14,195 bases of DNA from Aquificaceae bacterium. Its GTDB lineage: Bacteria > Aquificota > Aquificia > Aquificales > Aquificaceae. Position 1 is the stretch's first letter, and each line of letters begins with the position of its first letter. The stretch is from the NCBI GenBank assembly GCA_027049085.1, contig JALTVH010000182.1, positions 1 to 14,195 of the forward strand, in the 5' to 3' direction. Position numbers and translations under genes: made by a program. The notes beneath the pieces were generated by a model. That model saw only the letters and a list, made by a program, of their open reading frames with translations. It was not told the DNA's origin and searched no databases. Shown piece after piece: positions 6,307 to 11,735 of the stretch.

Positions 6307-6922
6307 TTGTATACCCCAGACCCCTAACGGACTTTATATTAAGACCGGTCTTCTTCTTGAGTTTTGTGATCATCACTCTGAGGGCAAGAGGAGAAGGATT
6401 TACCATGTAGTCGTAAAGCTCTTCCTTAGTAACTACCCTTCCTCTGTTCCTCAAGAGCTTTGCGAGAACGTTTCTCTGAACCTCCCCGAGGTCAAGCTCC
6501 TCATCCCCCTTATAAACCCTGCCGTTAACGAACCTTATGTCCCCGCAGACCATCTCCTCTTCCTTCCTTCTTATCCTTGACCTAATCCTCACAACGAGCT
6601 CCTCAGGGTCAAAGGGCTTTTTAAGATAATCGTCTGCACCGGTGTTGAAGCCCCTCGTTATCGTTTCTATGTCAGTGAGAGCACTGATAAATATGGTTGG
6701 TGTATCATCCCTGAAGTGCCTGAGGTCATCAAGGAGTTCAATACCATCACCGTCACCGAGGTTGACGTCAAAGACATAAACGTCATACTTTTTCCTCTCA
6801 AGAAGGTCCACAGCCTCAGAAAAGCTGTAAGCAAGTGTCACCTCAAAATCGTTCATTTCAAGATACTTCTTCAGGCTCTGGGCAAGGACCCTGTCGTCCT
6901 CAACGAGGAGAACCTGTATCAT
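6296..6922 (-). CDS. OmpR/PhoB-family response regulator
   Basis: A 208-residue DNA-binding response regulator. The receiver domain (1-115) has the acidic pocket Glu8-Asp9-Asp10, the phosphoacceptor Asp52 in VFDVNLGDGDG, Ser80 at the switch position and Lys102 in LKKPF. The C-terminal winged helix (about 128-208) has the family pattern: a recognition-helix region SPLALRVMITKLKKKTG and a wing KSVRGLGYTI. Such proteins bind as tandem dimers to direct repeats with about an 11-bp period, exactly the form of the two AGGTAAC repeats in this locus, which are its likely operators. The ATG at 6922 lies 10 bp after the stop of the outer-membrane protein gene; AAAGG is very close to the ATG. The downstream kinase gene overlaps its end. 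Confidence 0.94.
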   Translation of the reverse strand: MIQVLLVEDDRVLAQSLKKYLEMNDFEVTLAYSFSEAVDLLERKKYDVYVFDVNLGDGDGIELLDDLRHFRDDTPTIFISALTDIETITRGFNTGADDYLKKPFDPEELVVRIRSRIRRKEEEMVCGDIRFVNGRVYKGDEELDLGEVQRNVLAKLLRNRGRVVTKEELYDYMVNPSPLALRVMITKLKKKTGLNIKSVRGLGYTIDS

Positions 6923-6932
6923 ACCTTTAAAT

Positions 6933-7706
6933 TTAAAATCTCACACCGATCCTAACCGTCAGCGCGTTGTCAACTGCCCTTTCCGATAATCCCCTGCTGT
7001 AGCTAAGGGTTGAGTATAGGGGTCCGGCTATGTCAAGGAGGGCAAAGAAACTCAGGTAGTGACTCAATCTTCCCGTAACCGAAGAGCTCACTGTGTCATA
7101 ACTGACGCTTGCGTAGAACCTGTCACTGAAGTAGTATCCCGGTCCCGCAGATAAGGTGTATGTGTTCTTCAGAGCTGGATTTCCCTTAATCGTATAGGAA
7201 CCAAAAAGAACGACGTCAATGCCATTTAAAAAAAGATCTGCCACGAGGGAAAGGGTGCTGTCGGTATAAGGATCGGAAAACCTGCTATCTCCAGTGGGAA
7301 GCCTGAACCTGAGACCGGGAATGAGGTATAGGCTCTTCAATCTAAGGGTATAACTACCGTAAAGGGAAGAATCCCCCAGCCCTGATCCGAGCCTCTCAAA
7401 CCTGTGGTAATACCTTCCAGTAGCGGATAGATAAAACTTTTTGTAAGATACTGCTAAGGTGAGAAGTGATCCATATATCTCCCTTCCCCTATCTTCAGAG
7501 TAAGTAAATCCATAGCGCAAATAAAACCTGAGCTTTACCTTTTCAATTGGACATCCATTTTTATCCACAAGCATCAGAAAGGGTGTTCCCGGACACTTAT
7601 CCTGTGAATCCTCAACACCGTCCAGATCCTCATCTTTGAAGGAATTTACTGAAGATGCAAAAGAAATAATTACCCCCACCAATAAAAGGAAGGTTATCTT
7701 TATCAT
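6933..7706 (-). CDS. Outer-membrane beta-barrel protein with N-terminal thrombospondin type-3 repeat
   Basis: A 257-residue exported protein. A signal peptide (about 1-19) is followed by one calcium-type repeat, DEDLDGVEDSQDKCPGTP (25-42), then VDKNGCP with Cys52, probably disulfide-bonded to Cys38. This module is known from OmpA-like proteins as a thrombospondin type-3 repeat. Residues about 57-257 alternate polar and hydrophobic positions, are rich in Tyr, Ser and Leu, and end in GVRF with a terminal Phe, the usual outer-membrane barrel signature. About 200 residues would make some 10-12 strands. There is no OmpA peptidoglycan-binding domain. It lies 22 bp after the small exported protein gene and 10 bp before the response regulator, so it belongs to the two-component operon. 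ATG 7706 follows an in-frame TAA; a TAAAAT 9 nt upstream may be an internal promoter. Confidence 0.8.
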   Translation of the reverse strand: MIKITFLLLVGVIISFASSVNSFKDEDLDGVEDSQDKCPGTPFLMLVDKNGCPIEKVKLRFYLRYGFTYSEDRGREIYGSLLTLAVSYKKFYLSATGRYYHRFERLGSGLGDSSLYGSYTLRLKSLYLIPGLRFRLPTGDSRFSDPYTDSTLSLVADLFLNGIDVVLFGSYTIKGNPALKNTYTLSAGPGYYFSDRFYASVSYDTVSSSVTGRLSHYLSFFALLDIAGPLYSTLSYSRGLSERAVDNALTVRIGVRF

Positions 7707-7728
7707 CTGCTTTCTATTTTAGTGATAT

Positions 7729-8142
7729 TCAGTGGTTTATACCCATGTCTCTTTTATAATCATCGTCATCCATATGGTCACCCTTCTCTTTCTTTCCTTC
7801 TATATCCTCCATCTTTTCATAAACTGACTCCTCTTTTTCATTGGCCATCTTCTCACCCTTATCTTCCATTTCCGCACCGTAATAATCTTTATCCTCCATC
7901 CTGTGCTCAAACCTTTCATGCTCTCCCTCTTTGAGCTCTCTGTATACCTTTTTTATCATCTCTTCCCTTTCGTGTCTGCTCATCTCCCTGAGCTTTAACT
8001 TCAGTTCGTTCATTACCTTGTACCTTTCCTCAGGAGGAGCCTTCTTTACCTCTTCAACAAGCCGAAGTATCTCATGTTCCTGGGGCTGGCCAACGCTGAA
8101 GAACAGCGTACCTGAGAGTAAAAGACCTGCCATCAACCTCAT
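7729..8142 (-). CDS. Small exported, highly charged protein of the two-component locus
   Basis: Not recognised with confidence. I choose ATG 8142 (137 residues) because a clean signal peptide then begins the protein (MRLMAGLLLSGTLFFSVG, mature from about residue 19) and an exact TATAAT lies 7 nt upstream. The frame stays open for 67 more codons to 8343, but that part overlaps the divergent membrane-protein gene and looks like a shadow. The mature part has an amphipathic helical region (about 22-75, PPEERYKVMNELKLKLREM) that recalls Spy/CpxP periplasmic adaptors, though I see no LTxxQ motif. A very polar tail (75-137) has MEDK-type repeats, His, and DHMDDDDY, without cysteine. Metal binding or envelope-stress sensing would fit its place upstream of a kinase and regulator, but this is inference. 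Confidence 0.68.
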   Translation of the reverse strand: MRLMAGLLLSGTLFFSVGQPQEHEILRLVEEVKKAPPEERYKVMNELKLKLREMSRHEREEMIKKVYRELKEGEHERFEHRMEDKDYYGAEMEDKGEKMANEKEESVYEKMEDIEGKKEKGDHMDDDDYKRDMGINH

Positions 8143-8149
8143 GGTTCTA

Positions 8150-8155
8150 ATTATA
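8150..8155 (-). promoter_or_regulatory. -10 box of the two-component operon, probably leaderless
   Basis: An exact TATAAT on the minus strand lies 7 nt before ATG 8142, with no Shine-Dalgarno between. The -35 region is replaced by the AGGTAAC direct repeat (8165-8182), the usual design of a promoter that depends on a PhoB/OmpR-type activator. Confidence 0.58.
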
Positions 8156-8164
8156 TTGGTATGC

Positions 8165-8182
8165 GTTACCTCGCCGTTACCT
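8165..8182. promoter_or_regulatory. Putative response-regulator box: AGGTAAC-N4-AGGTAAC (copy 2)
   Basis: On the minus strand two perfect AGGTAAC repeats are separated by GGCG, the same 11-bp period as copy 1 at 5261-5278. The box ends 9 bp upstream of TATAAT for the 8142 operon. The 60-bp gap is shared with the divergent gene at 8203, whose candidate -10 (TAGAAT, 8185-8190) touches the box. One bound regulator could activate leftward and affect rightward transcription. Confidence 0.62.
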
Positions 8183-8202
8183 TTTAGAATAGTAATCAAA
8201 GA

Positions 8203-9270
8203 ATGGAGAGGGAGAGAATTTACTCCTATTTCTTCATCGCTCTGATCATATTCTTCCTTTTCTCTGCCCTTGCAACCCTGATGCCCTTTGTTATACCGAT
8301 CCTGTGGGCTGTGGTTATCGTCATAGTTACGTATCCCGTTCATCAGTTTATCCAGAGCAGAATAAAGAGACCAACTATAAGCGCAGCTATAGTAACCTCG
8401 GTAGTCTTCCTCTTTCTGATTATCCCTCTCGGTATTATCAGTCTGATGGTTGTTCAGCAGTTAATTGACGTAACCCAGAAGCTCATCCTTTACTTTCAGG
8501 AACATAGCTACAGGGATCTACTTGCTCAGATTAAAGAAATGCCACTGATCAAAGGCTACATAGAACGTCTTGCGCCCGTCTTTGAGTTCACCCAGAGGGA
8601 AGAGTTCAGGAAGGTCATAGCAGAGTCCCTCAACAGGATCTTGAAGTTCCTTGGAGACAAGGTAGGAAAGTTTTTCTTTCTGGCAGGTAAAAACGCCTTC
8701 TACGTCTTTGTCTTCATTCTAACCTACTTTTTCCTCCTCAGAGACGGACCCGCACTGCTAAGGAGAATAGAAAGACTCATACCCATGAACAGGGAAGACG
8801 TTGAGGATGTTTTCGGCACCATTTACAGAACAACCCTTGCTGTCGTTTACGGATCGGTTGGAACAGCTATGATTCAGGGCATTCTCGCCTTCATAGGATA
8901 CTCAATAGTAGGGATAAAGTTCGCACTCCTGTGGAGTGTAGTAACCTTCTTCTCTGCCTTCGTTCCTCCCTTCGGAGCATCGCTTATATGGTTCCCCCTT
9001 GCAGTTTATTCCTTCGTTACCTTTGGTATATGGCAGGGCATTTTCTTAGGATTGTGGGGAATGCTACTCATATCAACGATGGACAACTTCGTCAGACCTC
9101 TCATAATCAAGCAGGGAATCAAGATACCCTACGTTGTGCTTTTCTTTGCAACAATTGGCGGACTGCTAAAGTTTGGTTTTATAGGCCTCTTCCTCGGACC
9201 GATAATCTTCACAACCCTCTTTTCTCTTTTCAAAATCTACGAAAAGAGGATCCTCAACCAGTCATCCTGA
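8203..9270 (+). CDS. AI-2E/PerM family membrane transporter (UPF0118)
   Basis: A 355-residue polytopic inner-membrane protein. I see about eight hydrophobic segments: two near 9-46, one at 61-86, a long soluble loop at about 90-155, then 158-179, 212-236, 239-262, 265-292 and 306-342. The C-terminal half has the family hallmarks FVPPFGASLIWFPLAVY (253-269), DNFVRPLIIKQGIKIPYVV (294-312) and GLLKFGFIGLFLGPII (320-335). Members include the AI-2 exporter TqsA and Na+/H+ antiporter-like proteins, so the substrate cannot be set from sequence. The ATG is fixed by an in-frame TAG at 8185. A TAGAAT (8185-8190) 12 nt before the start is a candidate -10. It diverges from the two-component operon and shares its regulatory gap, and overlaps purD by 17 bp at the 3' end. 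Confidence 0.88.
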   Translation: MERERIYSYFFIALIIFFLFSALATLMPFVIPILWAVVIVIVTYPVHQFIQSRIKRPTISAAIVTSVVFLFLIIPLGIISLMVVQQLIDVTQKLILYFQEHSYRDLLAQIKEMPLIKGYIERLAPVFEFTQREEFRKVIAESLNRILKFLGDKVGKFFFLAGKNAFYVFVFILTYFFLLRDGPALLRRIERLIPMNREDVEDVFGTIYRTTLAVVYGSVGTAMIQGILAFIGYSIVGIKFALLWSVVTFFSAFVPPFGASLIWFPLAVYSFVTFGIWQGIFLGLWGMLLISTMDNFVRPLIIKQGIKIPYVVLFFATIGGLLKFGFIGLFLGPIIFTTLFSLFKIYEKRILNQSS

Positions 9271-10525
9271 GTGCCCTGTCCCCGATATCTCTTCTGTAAT
9301 GCATACCCTCAAACTCAATAAGCTCAACCGCACTGTAAGCTTTATCTTTAGCTTCCCTCAGGTCTCTGCCAAGAGCACATACATTCAGAACCCTGCCCCC
9401 TGCGGTATAAACCCTTCCTTCCTTTCTCACCGTACCTGCATGAAATACCGCAACGGCTTCAAGGTCCCTTACCCTATCCAGACCCTTTATTTCCTTCCCT
9501 TTTTCCGGTCTCTCCGGGTATCCCTTTGAAGCGATCACCACATCAACAGCCCACCTTTCGTCCACCTCCAAGTGAGGAATACCCCCTTTATAAAACTCAA
9601 GGAGTGCCGACAGAAAGTCACCTCTGAGCCTCATAAGGATTGGCTGTGCTTCCGGATCCCCAAGCCGGACGTTGAACTCAAGAACCTTTGGACCCTCGCT
9701 GGTAAGCATCAAACCTGCGTAGAGAAATCCTTTAAAGTGGATCCCATCCTCCATAAGACCTCTGAGGGTAGGCTCAATTACCTCTCTCCTGATCCTCTCC
9801 TCAACATCAGGGGTCACAAAGGGCGTCGGAGAGTATGCCCCCATTCCTCCAGTGTTGGGACCCCTGTCGCCGTCAAGGAGTCTCTTGTGATCCTGAGAGG
9901 AAGGGAGAGGAATGTACTTCTCACCGTTTGCCATCACAATGTAAGAGGCTTCTTCACCTGTGAGGAACTCTTCTATAACCACCCTCTTTCCGGATTCGCC
10001 AAAAACGCCTCTTATCATAAAGGCCTCAAGGGCTCTTATAGCATCGTCAAGAGTCCTGCAAACAACGGCTCCCTTTCCGCTGGCAAGGCCGTCGGCCTTC
10101 ACAACAACAGGAGCACCAACATTCTTAACGTACCTTACCGCCCGGTCAAATTCATTAAAGACCTCAAAGTCAGCTGTAGGTATCCCATGACGCTCCATAA
10201 ACTTTTTTGCAAAAGCCTTGCTCCCCTCAAGACGGGAGGCTTGTCGGGAGGGACCAAAGAGAGGGATACCGACTTTCTCAAACTCATCGGCAATACCATT
10301 CACAAGAGGTGCCTCGGGACCAACTACCGCAAAGTCTATCCCCTCGTTCTTTGAAAATTCAGTGAGAGTGCGAATATCAAGGGGATCAATAGGAATCACC
10401 TGCGCTATCTCCTCAATCCCTGCATTACCACCCGCACAGTAAATTTCATCAACCAGCGGGCTCTGAGAAATTTTCCATACAAGGGCGTGTTCTCTTCCAC
10501 CGCTTCCAACAACAAGGACTTTCAC
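9254..10525 (-). CDS. purD: Phosphoribosylamine-glycine ligase (GAR synthetase)
   Basis: PurD joins 5-phosphoribosylamine and glycine using ATP, the second step of de novo purine synthesis, in the cytoplasm. The 423-residue length is typical. Visible landmarks are GSGGREHAL (7-15) in the N domain, GPEAPLVNG (69-77), the ATP-grasp loop VVKADGLASGKG (141-152), SQDHKRLLDGDRGPNTGGMG (210-229) with the substrate-binding GPNTGGMGAYSP, and the metal-binding EFNVRLGDPE (283-292). The start is GTG at 10525, which gives the canonical MKVLVVGSGG opening; an exact TATAAT lies 7 nt upstream and no Shine-Dalgarno is present. No other purine gene is nearby. It diverges from the LptF/G-like gene across only 22 bp and overlaps the convergent AI-2E-family gene by 17 bp. 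Confidence 0.96.
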   Translation of the reverse strand: MKVLVVGSGGREHALVWKISQSPLVDEIYCAGGNAGIEEIAQVIPIDPLDIRTLTEFSKNEGIDFAVVGPEAPLVNGIADEFEKVGIPLFGPSRQASRLEGSKAFAKKFMERHGIPTADFEVFNEFDRAVRYVKNVGAPVVVKADGLASGKGAVVCRTLDDAIRALEAFMIRGVFGESGKRVVIEEFLTGEEASYIVMANGEKYIPLPSSQDHKRLLDGDRGPNTGGMGAYSPTPFVTPDVEERIRREVIEPTLRGLMEDGIHFKGFLYAGLMLTSEGPKVLEFNVRLGDPEAQPILMRLRGDFLSALLEFYKGGIPHLEVDERWAVDVVIASKGYPERPEKGKEIKGLDRVRDLEAVAVFHAGTVRKEGRVYTAGGRVLNVCALGRDLREAKDKAYSAVELIEFEGMHYRRDIGDRALRMTG

Positions 10526-10547
10526 GGATAGTATTATAGAATAAAGA
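10526..10547. promoter_or_regulatory. 22-bp bidirectional promoter between purD and the LptF/G-like gene
   Basis: The two start codons are separated by only 22 bp. On the minus strand TATAAT (10538-10533) lies 7 nt before the purD GTG. On the plus strand TATTAT (10532-10537) lies 10 nt before ATG 10548, or TAGAAT (10537-10542) 5 nt before it. The two sets overlap, and any -35 contacts must lie inside the opposite gene. Confidence 0.55.
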
Positions 10548-11408
10548 ATGCTTCAAAGCCTTGTACTGTGGAAGGTTACCAGAACCGCCTACCTCACAGC
10601 CCTGGTTATGGCACTCCTCATCTTTGCTGTCCAGATATTCAGGCTCGGCTTTATCCTCTTCGGACTCCCTCCCGAGAGCTCAATCCCTTTCTTTCTGATC
10701 TGGTTTGTCTTCTACGGCTTTTACTTTCTTCCCGACGGCATATTTCTGGCAACCGCATTGACCGCCTATGAATTTAAAGAAAAAAAGCTGACCCACGTTC
10801 TTTACTCCTTCCACCTATCACCCGCAAAACTCTTGAGGATATTCCTTGCACCAGCCCTACTCTTTGTCCTCCTTGGATCACTCCTTTCTTACTACATAGT
10901 TGAAGAATACGTAGCCTTCACAACAAGGGGCCTGCTTATTCAGTATAAGGACAGGATCTTTGAGAACATACCTGTTAAAACCTTTGTGGAGGCGGGGAAC
11001 GTGGTAGTTTATATCAGGGACAGGGACGGAAGTGAGCTGAAGGGAATCTTCCTCAAGTATAGAAATACACAGGTGGTAGCCAGAAGAGCCCATTATGAGG
11101 GAGCCGGACGCTTCGTTTTTGAAGAGGGGTCGCTGATTACAAGGGAAAAGGGTAAATACCTTCTGATGAGGTTTGACACTTACAGACTGAATACTGAAGA
11201 GTTCCTCGTCCCAAGGATAAGCAAGGAAACAATGAAGAGGGATAGGATCCTGAATGCTCTCAATACTCTAATGATTCCTATTCTTTCCGTGACTGCCTTC
11301 TTCGGATCAATGAGGTTCTGCAGAACACACACGCACCTTTACGTGCTGATCTCTTCAGGACTTGTCCTTCATCAGCTCGCCATCTTTGTTATGAAGCTCA
11401 GCCTTTAA
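10548..11408 (+). CDS. LptF/LptG (YjgP/YjgQ) family permease, short form
   Basis: LptF and LptG are the membrane subunits of the LptB2FG transporter that moves lipopolysaccharide from the inner membrane to the periplasmic bridge. This 286-residue protein has the family layout: hydrophobic segments at about 14-33, 47-72 and 95-118, a beta-rich periplasmic domain of about 110 residues (120-230), and two C-terminal segments at about 233-255 and 262-283. The EFKEKKLTHVLYSFHLSP segment after TM2 resembles the cytoplasmic coupling helix that contacts LptB. Compared with the usual 350 or more residues and six helices it is short: the jellyroll is reduced and I count five helices. Function is therefore likely but not certain. 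ATG 10548 is fixed by an in-frame TAA 3 nt upstream. It overlaps the convergent MTH1187-type gene by 11 bp. Confidence 0.72.
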   Translation: MLQSLVLWKVTRTAYLTALVMALLIFAVQIFRLGFILFGLPPESSIPFFLIWFVFYGFYFLPDGIFLATALTAYEFKEKKLTHVLYSFHLSPAKLLRIFLAPALLFVLLGSLLSYYIVEEYVAFTTRGLLIQYKDRIFENIPVKTFVEAGNVVVYIRDRDGSELKGIFLKYRNTQVVARRAHYEGAGRFVFEEGSLITREKGKYLLMRFDTYRLNTEEFLVPRISKETMKRDRILNALNTLMIPILSVTAFFGSMRFCRTHTHLYVLISSGLVLHQLAIFVMKLSL

Positions 11409-11721
11409 GGGTTTTTATCTCTCTGCCGATCTTCTCCTGAACCGACTCAACCTTTGACCTGATCCTGCCAGACTTTCCTTCCCTGTAATCTATCTTCATG
11501 GTGATTGAAATCCTTGGACAGTCTTTCTTTAGTTCCTCAAAGCCTCTCTCAAGAACACCCATAACCTCAGACCAGCTTTCACCCTCAACGATAGTTCCCA
11601 TTGGTGTCAGAACATAGCTGAGCCCGGACCTGTCTATAACATCAACCACCCTGGATACGTACTCACTGACGCTTTCACCCTTGCCAAGAGGTGTCATGCT
11701 GACAAAAATGAGGAAACTCAT
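11398..11721 (-). CDS. MTH1187/YkoF family (DUF77) thiamine-binding-type protein
   Basis: A 107-residue cytoplasmic protein of the MTH1187/YkoF family, small ferredoxin-like folds that form tetramers; YkoF binds thiamine or its pyrimidine part. Family features seen are the N-terminal strand with SMTPLGKGESVSEYV, the central YVLTPMGTIVEGE (36-48) and the second-half strand ISITMKIDYREGK (71-83). The ligand in this organism cannot be read from sequence, and no thiamine genes are adjacent. The gene starts at ATG 11721. A TATAAT 8 nt upstream contains the stop codon of the GGDEF-EAL gene, so it can be transcribed separately even though the two genes are only 9 bp apart. Its 3' end overlaps the convergent LptF/G-like gene. 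Confidence 0.86.
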   Translation of the reverse strand: MSFLIFVSMTPLGKGESVSEYVSRVVDVIDRSGLSYVLTPMGTIVEGESWSEVMGVLERGFEELKKDCPRISITMKIDYREGKSGRIRSKVESVQEKIGREIKTLKG

Positions 11722-11729
11722 GGTAGATG

Positions 11730-11735
11730 ATTATA
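11730..11735 (-). promoter_or_regulatory. -10 box of the MTH1187-type gene, overlapping the upstream stop codon
   Basis: Minus strand TGATATAAT is an extended -10 (TG-N-TATAAT) ending 8 nt before ATG 11721. The TAA stop of the GGDEF-EAL gene (11733-11731) lies inside the hexamer. No Shine-Dalgarno precedes the ATG, so a leaderless start is likely. Confidence 0.5.

Noticed and set aside
8143..8343. Open frame extending the small exported protein by 67 codons upstream of ATG 8142
   Set aside because: It would overlap the start of the divergent AI-2E-family gene, cover the tandem operator and TATAAT, and bury an evident signal peptide inside the protein.
9016..9021. Single GTTACC words in coding sequence (also near 10575, 11924 and 13973)
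   Set aside because: They lack the second half-site at 11 bp and lie inside genes. Their number is about what chance gives for a hexamer in this length.
8931..9299. 122-codon plus-strand frame within the AI-2E-family gene
   Set aside because: It is an out-of-frame shadow of the membrane protein, rich in Ser, Leu and Arg and with no start signal.
9572..10354. 260-codon open frame on the plus strand opposite purD
   Set aside because: It is antisense to a clear purD gene, shows no recognisable domain, and has a Ser/Lys/His-rich composition typical of a shadow frame.
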